From: JAZLGI01 sp045616225 | GTDB taxonomy: Bacteria; Spirochaetota; Spirochaetia; Sphaerochaetales; Sphaerochaetaceae | Assembly (NCBI GenBank): GCA_045616225.1 | Contig: JAZLGI010000037.1 | Span: 1-28,303, forward strand | Reading direction: 5' to 3' | Length of the DNA: 28,303 bases | Shown: positions 1-7,067 of the stretch, one piece after another | Position numbering within the stretch: the first letter of the stretch is position 1 | Layout of the letters: each line of letters opens with the position of its first letter | The notes under the pieces: model-generated | What the model was told of the DNA's origin: nothing | Seen by the model: only the letters and a program-made list of their open reading frames with translations | Databases searched by the model: none | Translations under genes and position numbers: made by a program

Positions 1-24
1 AGTATATAGGTAGTACCCATTAAT

Positions 25-648
25 TCAATAATTTCTGATTATCATCAGAAGTTTTCCATGTATTTCACAATGGGTGGAGATTATTTTTTTATAGGCAGGA
101 TTTGCAGGCCTTAGTTCATAGTTATTTTCTGTCCTGTAAAAATGCTTAAGAGTAATAGCATAATCTTCATCTTCTCCAATGGAGGCTGCAACAATTGCAC
201 CGTTTTCTGCAACACTTGTTTTTAATAAGATTGCCAGGTCTCCATCATTAATACCATCTTCTATCATGCTGTCTCCGCGGACTCTCAGAGCATAAAGAGA
301 TTCTGACTCAGGGCAGTTACAGAGAGATTGTGAGAGTGAAATATAACCATCATAGTTTTCTTCTGAAAAAATTGGCTTTCCTGCGGCTGTTGTTCCAAGA
401 ACAGGTATTTTTACGACCTGTGAGTCACTGGAATTAGTTCTCTTGATTAAAGCCATTCCTCTTGGAAGGTTTTCTGCAGACCTTATGATGTTCTTTTTCT
501 TAAGAGCTGTCATATGGTCGTAAGCAGCTTTTGGAGAAAAACCAAAGTGATTTGCAATGTCTCTGACGCTTGGGGCATAGCCATTGGTATCAAAGTAATC
601 TTCAATGAATTTTGCTACTTCCATTTGTCTCTGGGTTAGTTGTTTCAT
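25..648 (-). CDS. lexA: LexA SOS repressor, autocleavable
   Basis: LexA represses DNA-damage genes until RecA filaments stimulate its self-cleavage. The 207-residue protein has the normal family length. Residues about 1-65 form the winged-helix DNA-binding domain (starts MKQLTQRQMEV, helix-turn-helix around APSVRDIANHFGFSPKAAYDH). Residues about 80-205 form the S24 peptidase domain. The cleavage site is Ala89-Gly90 (TTAAGKP), the nucleophile is Ser127 (RGDSM) and the general base is Lys168 (ITLKHF), so the repressor should be cleavable. The ATG at 648 is preceded by a good ribosome site (AGGAGAT). It lies 74 bases downstream of the minus-strand aminopeptidase gene with no clear terminator between, so read-through is possible, although a separate promoter can be drawn. 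Family assignment is secure; which genes it controls cannot be read from this window. Confidence 0.96.
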   Translation of the reverse strand: MKQLTQRQMEVAKFIEDYFDTNGYAPSVRDIANHFGFSPKAAYDHMTALKKKNIIRSAENLPRGMALIKRTNSSDSQVVKIPVLGTTAAGKPIFSEENYDGYISLSQSLCNCPESESLYALRVRGDSMIEDGINDGDLAILLKTSVAENGAIVAASIGEDEDYAITLKHFYRTENNYELRPANPAYKKIISTHCEIHGKLLMIIRNY

Positions 649-662
649 TACAATCTCCTGTT

Positions 663-710
663 AACTAAAATTGCCTAACTAAACTTAACACATGCTAAGC
701 CGGGAATCAA
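663..710 (-). promoter_or_regulatory. lexA promoter with direct-repeat candidate operator
   Basis: Read on the minus strand, a TTGATT (710-705) and a TAAGTT (687-682) sit 17 bases apart as weak -35/-10 boxes. Just downstream lie two identical heptamers TTTAGTT (683-677 and 669-663) separated by 7 bases. They overlap the -10 and initial transcribed region, where an autoregulating LexA would bind. LexA motifs differ by phylum; alphaproteobacteria use a direct repeat with 7-base spacing (GTTC-N7-GTTC), so this architecture has a precedent. The repeat is seen; its role is inference. Confidence 0.4.
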
Positions 711-722
711 GCCCAAAACCAA

Positions 723-2051
723 TCAGTTTGCAAGAAAAGCTTTATAGCACTTGTAAGCCATTTCAATGTCAAAAACAGATGTTATTTCCCATGGGGCATG
801 CATACTAAGTACAGGTACTCCACAATCCATTACCTGCATTCCGTAAGTTGCACAGAATTTTGCAATTGTTCCACCGCCACCTACATCTACTTTAGCCATT
901 TCTGCAGTCTGGAAGGTAACGCCTTCTTTCTTAAGAATGGATCTGATTTTTGCGATAAATTCCGGGTTTGCATCTGAAGCAGTAGATTTTCCTCTTGAAC
1001 CTGTATACTTATTGAATACTACTCCTTTAGAAAGGAAAGATGCATTTTGCTTATCATACAACTCTGCATTCAATGGATCATAAGCGCTGTTGACATCACT
1101 TGAGAGCATTGTTGAGTTTGCCAATGCTCTGCGTACAATAAGTTCAGGATTTACGTAGAGGTCTGTTAATCTTTCAACAACTTCTGCTACAGCGTTGTCA
1201 AGAAGGTGACTATCCATTCCGGTTGCACCGTTAGATCCGATCTCTTCCTTGTCACAAAGGATACAACAGGAAGTTCTTGTTACGTTGGTTTCTTCTAATT
1301 GAGCCATAAGGGAAGTGAAAGAACAAACTCTGTCATCCTGACCGTAACCAAGAACAAGAGTATTGTCAAAACCAAGATATCTTGTCTTTCCGGCTGGGAC
1401 TGCCTCTATTTCTGCACTCTGAAAATCTTCTTCTTCAATGCCGTATTTTTCCTTGAGAATTGCGAGAATCTTTTTCTTTCCGGCCTCTTTTTCATCACCA
1501 TATTTATCATCATTGAAGGACCCTAAAATTATGTCCAGTTTCTCTGCTTCTACAAACTCTGATGCAGTTTTTGCCATCTGAGCCTGAGCAATATGCGGTA
1601 AAATGTCAGAAATGCAAAAAACAGGATCATCCGGATTGTCTCCAATATTGATATCTATTTTTGTTCCATCTGTCAGAAAAACTACGCCTACCAATGCTAA
1701 AGGAAGTGCAAGCCATTGGTATTTTTTAATTCCTCCGTAGTAGTGTGTATTGAGGTAAACAAGGCCATCTCTTTCATAGATTGGTTTCTGCTTGATATCA
1801 AGTCTTGGGCTGTCCAAATGGGCACCCAGAATATTCATTCCTTTGGAAATACATTCTTTTCCAATATTGAAGAGAATTACTGCTTTTCCCATTTTGTTAT
1901 AGTAAACTTTGGAACCTGTCTCCAGTGATTCTACATTTTCTATATTTTTATAACCGGCATTCTCTGCCATTCTTATAATTTCTTCAGTACATTTTCTTTC
2001 TGTTTTGCAATTGTCTAGAAAAGACATGTAGTTTTTAATCAAATTATCCAT
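723..2051 (-). CDS. M18 family metalloaminopeptidase
   Basis: This is a dinuclear-zinc aminopeptidase of family M18 (aspartyl aminopeptidase / yeast aminopeptidase I type), a cytosolic enzyme that trims N-terminal residues from peptides. At 442 residues it matches the family length. The expected metal and catalytic positions are visible: His78 and Asp80 in GAHLDSPR, Asp240 in GQDDRVCS, the Glu269-Glu270 pair in DKEEIGSNG, Asp319 in SSDVNSAYDP and His418 in SMHAPWE. No signal peptide is present. The ATG at 2051 follows a strong ribosome site (AAGGAG). Substrate preference (acidic versus neutral residues) cannot be read from the sequence. It may be co-transcribed with lexA downstream, but no functional link is evident. 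Confidence 0.93.
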   Translation of the reverse strand: MDNLIKNYMSFLDNCKTERKCTEEIIRMAENAGYKNIENVESLETGSKVYYNKMGKAVILFNIGKECISKGMNILGAHLDSPRLDIKQKPIYERDGLVYLNTHYYGGIKKYQWLALPLALVGVVFLTDGTKIDINIGDNPDDPVFCISDILPHIAQAQMAKTASEFVEAEKLDIILGSFNDDKYGDEKEAGKKKILAILKEKYGIEEEDFQSAEIEAVPAGKTRYLGFDNTLVLGYGQDDRVCSFTSLMAQLEETNVTRTSCCILCDKEEIGSNGATGMDSHLLDNAVAEVVERLTDLYVNPELIVRRALANSTMLSSDVNSAYDPLNAELYDKQNASFLSKGVVFNKYTGSRGKSTASDANPEFIAKIRSILKKEGVTFQTAEMAKVDVGGGGTIAKFCATYGMQVMDCGVPVLSMHAPWEITSVFDIEMAYKCYKAFLAN

Positions 2052-2132
2052 ATCAAACTCCTTGAGCCAACATTAACACAAATTATTTTAGTTGTCATTC
2101 AATTATGTATTTCCAAGTGGGGATTTTTAATT

Positions 2133-2160
2133 TTGACTTTTGCGAAATGTCTATTAAACT
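2133..2160 (+). promoter_or_regulatory. Candidate sigma70-type promoter for hpf
   Basis: TTGACT (2133-2138) and TAAACT (2155-2160) are separated by 16 bases. They lie about 30 bases upstream of the hpf start and within the divergent gap to the aminopeptidase gene. The -35 is good and the -10 is moderate (4 of 6). Prediction by eye only. Confidence 0.4.
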
Positions 2161-2192
2161 ATTAGTAACCAATTCATTTTCAGGAGGTGCTT

Positions 2193-2489
2193 ATGAATCT
2201 GAATGTAAGAGGTGTACATTACCAGCCTAGTGATGAGACTTTGGAGTTTCTGAACAAGAAACTGCAGAAATTGTCTTTCGCAGAAGACTATCTTCATGAT
2301 CTTGATATTTGTATCAAAAGAGAAACAGTAGGACAGGGTTTTCATGTAGATGCTTTGCTTCATTTTAAATGGGGCACAGAAAAAATGGTCAGTTATGATT
2401 GCTACGAATTGTATGAAGGCATTGAAATGATTGCTGACAAAATAGAAAGTGTTGCAAGAAAAGAGAAATCAAAAGTAATAGAAGGGTGA
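2193..2489 (+). CDS. hpf: Short ribosome hibernation promoting factor (HPF/YfiA family)
   Basis: This 98-residue protein belongs to the HPF/YfiA (sigma-54 modulation protein) family, which binds the decoding centre of idle 70S ribosomes. The short form, without the C-terminal dimerisation domain of long HPF, is present: an N-terminal strand MNLNVRGVHYQPSDETLEFL, a basic helix KKLQKLS, and the C-terminal motif YDCYELYEGIEMIADKIES typical of the family. I place the start at the ATG at 2193, because CAGGAGG (2181-2187) is an ideal ribosome site five bases upstream; an in-frame GTG at 2187 lies inside that site and is unlikely to be used. It converges on rpoN. In enterobacteria hpf lies directly after rpoN on the same strand, so the neighbourhood is kept here but the gene is inverted. 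Confidence 0.87.
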   Translation: MNLNVRGVHYQPSDETLEFLNKKLQKLSFAEDYLHDLDICIKRETVGQGFHVDALLHFKWGTEKMVSYDCYELYEGIEMIADKIESVARKEKSKVIEG

Positions 2490-2511
2490 TATTTTAATCA
2501 TTCGCAAAACC

Positions 2512-2548
2512 AATTGAGGGTGTGAAATGTTGCACTCTCAATTTTTTT
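2512..2548 (+). terminator. Rho-independent terminator after hpf
   Basis: An 11-bp stem (AATTGAGGGTG, 2512-2522, with CACTCTCAATT, 2533-2543, one G-T wobble) encloses a 10-base loop and is followed by a T-run (2542-2548). It sits between the convergent hpf and rpoN genes. On the opposite strand the tract after the stem is only TTGGTTTT, so any bidirectional action would be weaker for rpoN. Confidence 0.85.
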
Positions 2549-2575
2549 GTCTAATTTTGCACTGAGCAAAAAAGC

Positions 2576-3892
2576 TTAACATGAAAGTTCTGTTCTGTAT
2601 TTGTTGACTGTTCTTCTTGCACACTTGATGCCTTTTTCCAGAAGGGCATCTGATACTTTTTGGTCACTTAGTTTTGGATTAGCAGAAAGGATTTCTTTTA
2701 TAATTTCCTTAACTGCCGTTCTGGAAAGGTCTCCATCCTGTGAAGTTTGAACCCCTTGTGTGAATAGAGACTTAAGAGGAATTGTTCCCCAATCTGTTTC
2801 AATGTATTTTGACTGAGCCAATCTGCTCATTGTTGTTTCATGAACACCTACTTCATTTGCAACATCTTTTAGTGTCATTGGCTTCAAAGCCTTAGGACCG
2901 TAAACAAAAAAATCTTTTTGCTTTTCCATAATGACCAAAGCTGTGCTGTAAATTGTTTTGTATCTGAGGTTAATCTGGTTTATAAGATCTTTTGCTTTTT
3001 TTATGTATTCTTTGACATAAGAAGCAGCTTGTGGGTCTTCTGAAAGAGATGCAAATTCTTGGGAGATTTCAAGGTCTGGTAGATTTTCTTTATTAATTTC
3101 CAGGTGAATTGCACCATTTTTTGAAAAAACAGAAAATTCAGGTGTTATAAAATTATCTATTTCAGAAGAGAAATTTCTTCCGGGATACGGAGTAAGAGAT
3201 TTGAGAATTGACCAAAAAGTTGATAGGTCTTCAGTTGAGATATGAAGAGATGAAGCAACCTCTTTTTCTTTTCCGTTCTTCATCTGTTCAAGATAATTAT
3301 TCACAAGATTTGAGAAAATCTCCAAATCGCTTTTTGCCATTCCCATGCATTTTGCCTGAAGAATCAGAGACTGTCTGAAATCCTGTACGCAGATTCCGTA
3401 GGGGTCAAAACTTTGAACAAGTTCCAGTGCTTTTTCTATTTCTTCCTGCGAATAGTCTTTGTTCTCAAAAAGTGCTTCAAGAGACATTACGAAAAATCCG
3501 TTTGAATCAAGGTTGCTTATCAGCAGGGATGCAATTTCTTCTGTCAAATCTGAAACATCAGAAACTCCAAGTTGTTTCTCAAGGTGCCTAGAAAGTGTTT
3601 CAGATTCTGTAGCAGTGTTTTCAAGGATAAGATTTTTATCTCCTGCTATTCCTTCATAAGAACTGGAATCCAAATCATCCAGCCTGTCATCAGGAAGGGT
3701 ATAATTGTTATCTTCAAATTGTTGCTCGCCAAATTCCCTTTCAGGAATTTCCAATGCGGGGTTGGATTCTATCTCGTTCTGAATGTATGTCTTCAAGTCC
3801 ATAACAGGCATATTCAAAAGTGCCAGGGACTGCAACATTTGAGGAGAAAGAGATTGTTCTTGTTTTAAAGAGGTATTAAGACCCAGATTCAT
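2576..3892 (-). CDS. rpoN: RNA polymerase sigma-54 factor RpoN
   Basis: Sigma-54 directs RNA polymerase to -24/-12 promoters and needs an AAA+ activator to open them. All three regions are visible in 438 residues. Region I is at the N-terminus (SLKQEQSLSPQMLQSLALL, rich in Gln and Leu, contacts the activator). An acidic linker spans about residues 50-95. The core-binding and HTH regions follow (DVANEVGVHETTMSRLAQSK, about residues 340-360). The RpoN box at 425-433 reads ARRTVNKYR, one residue from the canonical ARRTVAKYR. The ATG at 3892 overlaps the lptB stop codon by one base (TGATG), with GAGGAA as ribosome site, so it is translated with lptB. No sigma-54 activator or clear -24/-12 promoter was recognised in the window. 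Confidence 0.97.
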   Translation of the reverse strand: MNLGLNTSLKQEQSLSPQMLQSLALLNMPVMDLKTYIQNEIESNPALEIPEREFGEQQFEDNNYTLPDDRLDDLDSSSYEGIAGDKNLILENTATESETLSRHLEKQLGVSDVSDLTEEIASLLISNLDSNGFFVMSLEALFENKDYSQEEIEKALELVQSFDPYGICVQDFRQSLILQAKCMGMAKSDLEIFSNLVNNYLEQMKNGKEKEVASSLHISTEDLSTFWSILKSLTPYPGRNFSSEIDNFITPEFSVFSKNGAIHLEINKENLPDLEISQEFASLSEDPQAASYVKEYIKKAKDLINQINLRYKTIYSTALVIMEKQKDFFVYGPKALKPMTLKDVANEVGVHETTMSRLAQSKYIETDWGTIPLKSLFTQGVQTSQDGDLSRTAVKEIIKEILSANPKLSDQKVSDALLEKGIKCARRTVNKYRTELSC

Positions 3893-4623
3893 CAGGTTTC
3901 CTCAAATGAATCTCCAAAATAGATATCTCTGGCAATAGGATTTTCAAGCAATTCGCGTTTTCCGCCGGAAACAAGAATACTTCCGTTGCTTATAATGTGA
4001 GAAGTTGTTGTGATGCTTAGAGCATCTCTGACATTATGGTCTGTAAGAAGAACACCTATTCCCGTTTTAATAAGTTCTTTAATAATTTGCTTTATTTCAT
4101 AAATTGCCTTTGGATCTATTCCGGCAAACGGTTCGTCAAGCAAAAGAAATTTTGGTTCTGTTGCAAGGCAACGTGCTATCTCTGTTCTTCTTCTTTCTCC
4201 TCCGCTAAGGGTGTATCCCGGTTGTTTCCTTAGGTTTGTGAGACCGAATGATTCCAGAAGTCTGTCTCTTAATTCATATTTCTGTGCCTTTGTCAAATCT
4301 TCTCTTGAATCTGCTACAAGTTGAATATTGTCTTCTACTGACAATTTTCTGAAAACAGAAGGCTCTTGCGGAAGATAACTTATTCCCAACTGAGCGCGCT
4401 TGTACATAGGAAGCGGAGTAACATCTTTTCCGTTAAGAAAAATCTGTCCTCCATTATTTTTAATGAAACCCACTATCATGTAGAAACTTGTGGTTTTTCC
4501 GGCTCCGTTTGGTCCCAGAAGTCCAACAACCTGTCCACCTTCCATAGAGAAGGATATATCATGGACTACTTCACGCTTGCCGTATATCTTTTTGAGATTT
4601 TTTATTTCAAGAGTATTAGCCAT
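3892..4623 (-). CDS. lptB: LptB, ATPase of the lipopolysaccharide-type export ABC transporter
   Basis: LptB is the cytoplasmic ATPase that, with the permeases LptF and LptG, drives glycolipid out of the inner membrane onto the Lpt bridge. At 243 residues it has the family length. Walker A is GPNGAGKTT (37-45), the Q-loop is around LPQEPS (84-89), the ABC signature is LSGGERRR (139-146), Walker B with catalytic Glu164 is FLLLDEP (159-165) and the H-loop is His196. The sequence LSGGERRRTEIARCL together with LLDEPFAGIDP is characteristic of LptB rather than LivG-type ATPases. The ATG at 4623 overlaps the lptA coding end by 8 bases and has an AGGAGA ribosome site. lptF and lptG are not in the window. 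Confidence 0.95.
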   Translation of the reverse strand: MANTLEIKNLKKIYGKREVVHDISFSMEGGQVVGLLGPNGAGKTTSFYMIVGFIKNNGGQIFLNGKDVTPLPMYKRAQLGISYLPQEPSVFRKLSVEDNIQLVADSREDLTKAQKYELRDRLLESFGLTNLRKQPGYTLSGGERRRTEIARCLATEPKFLLLDEPFAGIDPKAIYEIKQIIKELIKTGIGVLLTDHNVRDALSITTTSHIISNGSILVSGGKRELLENPIARDIYFGDSFEET

Positions 4624-5239
4624 TTACTTCTCCTGTGATTGTTCCATGCAGTGTTATTTCCTCTGTGTCAAGATTTACAGTGATAACTGAGGCTTTATAA
4701 TGGTCATCTCCCCAATCTACTTTGGCATTTCCTCTGAGTGTTACCATTTGGGTGTCACAGTTAAAAGTGATGCTGTCTGCTTTACATTCCATTAAACCGC
4801 TGTCTGTTTCTTTGGTTATTGTGGCCATCATCTGGAGAACCATAATCTGAGAATCAAGATTATATTCAAGCCAAGCTCCGGATAAGTCTGCTTTGTCGTC
4901 CGGATCATCAATTGTAATCCATCCGTCTGAGATTAAAGAATTATCGCTTCTGTCATAAAACAATGATGTTGTAACAAGGGTAATATTGTTTTTGATATCA
5001 TAGGCATTAACATCACCGTTGCAGTCTACATAACAGTAGTCTTCTCCATACAGGAATACAGACTTGGCTGTGAGAGTTATATCTTCTGTTTTTATATCTG
5101 CTCCGTTACTGAGAAGGACAGTGTGTCTTCCGTCTTGAAAACTGACTTCGGAATAACCGCCTTTAAAAGTAATTGTTGAAGCAAAGGCAGAAAAAGAAAT
5201 CATAAGTAACAAAAGGATTGCAGTAATCTTACTCTTCAC
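4616..5239 (-). CDS. lptA: LptA/OstA-like periplasmic bridge protein
   Basis: LptA-like proteins polymerise as a beta-jellyroll bridge that carries glycolipid across the periplasm. I place the start at the GTG at 5239, because GGGAGG lies seven bases upstream. The longer in-frame reading from 5281 would put about 14 polar residues before the signal peptide and has no better site. The resulting 207 residues begin with a Sec signal (MKSKITAILLLLMISFSAFA, cleavage after Ala20). The rest is repeated short beta-strands in the OstA pattern, for example VDCNGDVNAYD, and LRGNAKVDWGDDHYKAS near the C-terminus. The start overlaps the end of lptC by 11 bases and its stop overlaps the lptB start, so the three are translationally coupled. 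The assignment uses both fold pattern and position, since LptA sequences are poorly conserved. Confidence 0.82.
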   Translation of the reverse strand: MKSKITAILLLLMISFSAFASTITFKGGYSEVSFQDGRHTVLLSNGADIKTEDITLTAKSVFLYGEDYCYVDCNGDVNAYDIKNNITLVTTSLFYDRSDNSLISDGWITIDDPDDKADLSGAWLEYNLDSQIMVLQMMATITKETDSGLMECKADSITFNCDTQMVTLRGNAKVDWGDDHYKASVITVNLDTEEITLHGTITGEVNG

Positions 5240-5753
5240 TTGTATACCTCCCTTCAAGGATTTTGTCAAAGAAATAGCCATTTGACTTTGTTTTTCCTGA
5301 AAAGCCTAAGGCTCTTATGTAGGTTCCGTTTCCATAGGTAAGTTCTACCTCATCCTTGCAGGAAATAGAGCCTTCATCATTGTTCCAATCAAGCTGTTCG
5401 CAGGCAATTATAACGTTATCATCACTTTTTATGAGTTTGACATTTCCCTGCATTTGAGCAAAAGAATTATTATCCGTTACCTTAACGTAGTCACAATTGC
5501 CGCTGAGAAATGCTTCAGGGGAATCAAAAGAAACATTTTTCAGTTCTGTATAGTCCGAAAAAACAACAACCTCTGATGCTGTAAAAGAAATAGGATGGTC
5601 TCCGGATCTTCCAAAGGCGTAAGTGGCATCTTTTAAAACCAATTCAGGATAAGTTTGCTGCTCTTCCAATTCTCCCAGCTGTCTGTTGCAAGAGATACTT
5701 AAAAAACAGAGGCATATTAAAAGCAAAAAACCCACCACTTTTTTCATAAGCAT
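5229..5753 (-). CDS. lptC: LptC-like lipoprotein of the Lpt export system
   Basis: LptC receives glycolipid from the LptBFG complex and passes it to LptA. This 174-residue protein starts with a lipoprotein signal peptide: basic MLMKK, a hydrophobic run, then a lipobox SISC with the lipidated Cys22. Enterobacterial LptC is instead anchored by an uncleaved membrane helix. The mature part is beta-rich and resembles the OstA/LptC fold (YAFGRSGDHPISFTASEVVV, then FAQMQGNVKLIKSDD and ISCKDEVELTYGN). A second in-frame ATG at 5747 would give 172 residues, and neither start has a ribosome site. It is the first gene of the lptC-lptA-lptB-rpoN operon. Position supports the call more strongly than sequence does. 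Confidence 0.72.
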   Translation of the reverse strand: MLMKKVVGFLLLICLCFLSISCNRQLGELEEQQTYPELVLKDATYAFGRSGDHPISFTASEVVVFSDYTELKNVSFDSPEAFLSGNCDYVKVTDNNSFAQMQGNVKLIKSDDNVIIACEQLDWNNDEGSISCKDEVELTYGNGTYIRALGFSGKTKSNGYFFDKILEGRYTSEE

Positions 5754-5768
5754 AACATATCAGAATTT

Positions 5769-5774
5769 ATCATA
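5769..5774 (-). promoter_or_regulatory. Candidate -10 box of the lpt-rpoN operon
   Basis: TATGAT on the minus strand lies in the 57-base divergent gap between lptC and ymdB. Transcription would start about 9 to 15 bases before the two possible lptC start codons, giving a very short leader without a ribosome site. No convincing -35 box was found. Confidence 0.35.
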
Positions 5775-5775
5775 A

Positions 5776-5804
5776 TTGCAAAGTTGATTGAATAAAACTA
5801 CACT
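5776..5804 (+). promoter_or_regulatory. Candidate promoter of ymdB, leaderless
   Basis: TTGCAA (5776-5781) and TACACT (5799-5804) are spaced by exactly 17 bases. The ATG begins seven bases after the -10, where transcription normally starts. No Shine-Dalgarno sequence precedes the ATG, which fits a leaderless message. The promoter region overlaps the back-to-back lptC promoter. Confidence 0.5.
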
Positions 5805-5810
5805 TTACGC

Positions 5811-6611
5811 ATGAAAGTTCTTTTTTTAGGTGAGATTGTAGGTAGATGTGGTATTGGCACCGTCAAGAACGGGCTTAAAAAACTTAAGAAAGATACACAA
5901 GCAGATATTGTCATTGCAAACGGAGAAGGTGCTACAAGCGGTTATGGACTTGGTTTTCAGAATGCACTTTCATTGTTACGAATGGGAATTGATGTCCTTA
6001 CCATGGGTGAGAAATCTTTTTACAAGTTGGACATGGTAGAGAGTATTGATAAAAAAGACAGAATTCTAAGACCTGCCAATTATCCTGAAGGAGCTCCCGG
6101 TCGTGGCGTAAGATACTTTAACATTGCCGACCGGAAAATTTGTGTAATCAATATGTTGGGAATGCATTCTTTTTCAAACCCACATCTAAACAACCCTTTT
6201 CTTGTCAGTAAGGGAATCTGTGAAAAAGCAAGAGGCGAAACCCCTTATGTTTTTTATATCTTCCATGCTCAGGCAACTGCAGAAAAGCTTTCAATGGGAC
6301 ATTATTTAGATGGCTGTGCCAGTGCTGTTATTGGTACTCATTCAAAAGTTCTTACTGCTGATAATCAGATTCTTGAGAATGGAACTGTCTACATTTCAGA
6401 CCTTGGAAGATGTGGCTCTTCAATGTCTGTGGGAGGGTTTGAGCCGGAACATGAAATTAAGAAATTTCGCACACAAATCCTGGTCAGAAGTAGGGAATCT
6501 TGGGAAGAGCCTCAAATTCAAGGGCTGTTGGTTTCCTTTAATGAATTGGGTTTTGCTACAGAAACAAAGCTTATAAGAGAGAAGGTAGAAGTAGAATGTA
6601 TAGCTCAGTAA
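5811..6611 (+). CDS. ymdB: YmdB-family metallophosphoesterase with altered metal site
   Basis: The 266-residue protein aligns along its whole length with the YmdB/TIGR00282 family, cyclic-nucleotide 2'-phosphodiesterases with a di-metal site. Clear family stretches are LRPANYPEGAPGRGV (86-100), IFHAQAT (150-156) and GTHSKVLTAD (175-184). Compared with the standard motifs, several metal or catalytic positions are replaced. Asp8 is Glu (LGEIVG for GDIVG), Asn40 is Gly (NGEGA for NGENA), Asn67-His68 is Glu67-Lys68 (TMGEKSF for TLGNHAW), and the second His of GTHTH is Lys179. Glu39, His152 and His177 remain. The ATG has no ribosome site and lies right after a -10 box. The gene overlaps rseC. It may be an inactive or re-purposed member; the family is sure, the activity doubtful. 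Confidence 0.88.
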   Translation: MKVLFLGEIVGRCGIGTVKNGLKKLKKDTQADIVIANGEGATSGYGLGFQNALSLLRMGIDVLTMGEKSFYKLDMVESIDKKDRILRPANYPEGAPGRGVRYFNIADRKICVINMLGMHSFSNPHLNNPFLVSKGICEKARGETPYVFYIFHAQATAEKLSMGHYLDGCASAVIGTHSKVLTADNQILENGTVYISDLGRCGSSMSVGGFEPEHEIKKFRTQILVRSRESWEEPQIQGLLVSFNELGFATETKLIREKVEVECIAQ

Positions 6612-7000
6612 AAGTCATTTCCGTCAAAGATGATTTAACGGTCTTGGTAGGTTGTGATACTCAGGCTTGCCAAGGTTGTAAGGCAGAAATGTTCTGCAAT
6701 AACAAAAACCATAATTCTTATCTTGCTCTCAATGACAGGAAGCTTTCTGTTAAAGCCGGAGATTGGGTAGAACTATATCTTCCGCCAGGAAAAACCATCT
6801 TAAGTACAGTTATGGTTTTTGCACTTCCGCTTGTCTTGTTTCCAATCGGTTTTATTCTTGCTTCAAAGTTGTCTTCTTTGTCTGAGACTGGTTGTGCTTT
6901 TGTGGGACTTGCTTGCATGAGTTTTGCTTTTTTGATTGCTTACTATGTTTCATCAAAGAACAAAAAGGCACTTATGCCAAAAATTATCAAAATCCTATAA
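6596..7000 (+). CDS. rseC: RseC/SoxR-reducing-system-like membrane protein
   Basis: This 134-residue protein matches the RseC_MucC (SoxR-reducing system) family. Its N-terminal cytoplasmic part carries a cysteine cluster at Cys20, Cys25, Cys28 and Cys34 (GCDTQACQGCKAEMFC). A beta-rich segment ending VELYLPPG follows, then two membrane helices at about residues 69-90 and 98-117 and a basic tail (SSKNKKALMPK). RseC proteins are usually associated with Rnf/Rsx electron-transport complexes or sigma-E control. No rnf gene is in the window, so the partner is unknown. The ATG at 6596 lies inside the ymdB coding end (16-base overlap), implying co-translation; the GAAGG upstream is a moderate ribosome site. 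No terminator follows. Confidence 0.78.
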   Translation: MYSSVKVISVKDDLTVLVGCDTQACQGCKAEMFCNNKNHNSYLALNDRKLSVKAGDWVELYLPPGKTILSTVMVFALPLVLFPIGFILASKLSSLSETGCAFVGLACMSFAFLIAYYVSSKNKKALMPKIIKIL

Positions 7001-7005
7001 TTTTA

Positions 7006-7034
7006 TTTAAAATTTGCTTTCTATAGCTTATAAT
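7006..7034 (+). promoter_or_regulatory. Candidate promoter of the flavoprotein-aconitase X operon
   Basis: A consensus TATAAT (7029-7034) has a TTTAAA -35-like hexamer (7006-7011) 17 bases upstream. It lies 33 bases before the next start codon and is surrounded by A/T-rich sequence. Transcription would start near 7041, upstream of a clear ribosome site (AGGAGAG). Confidence 0.6.
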
Positions 7035-7067
7035 TTACTCAATATTCGGTTTTTTTAGGAGAGTCGT

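Noticed and set aside
1..24. Possible start of another minus-strand gene after lexA (ATG GGT ACT ACC TAT ATA from position 20 downwards)
   Set aside because: Only six codons are visible, with no ribosome site, so a gene cannot be supported.
2187..2192. GTG start for hpf, two residues upstream of the ATG
   Set aside because: The GTG lies inside the CAGGAGG ribosome site that serves the ATG at 2193.
5240..5281. Upstream ATG start for lptA at 5281
   Set aside because: It would place polar residues before the signal peptide, and the GTG at 5239 has a well-spaced GGGAGG site.
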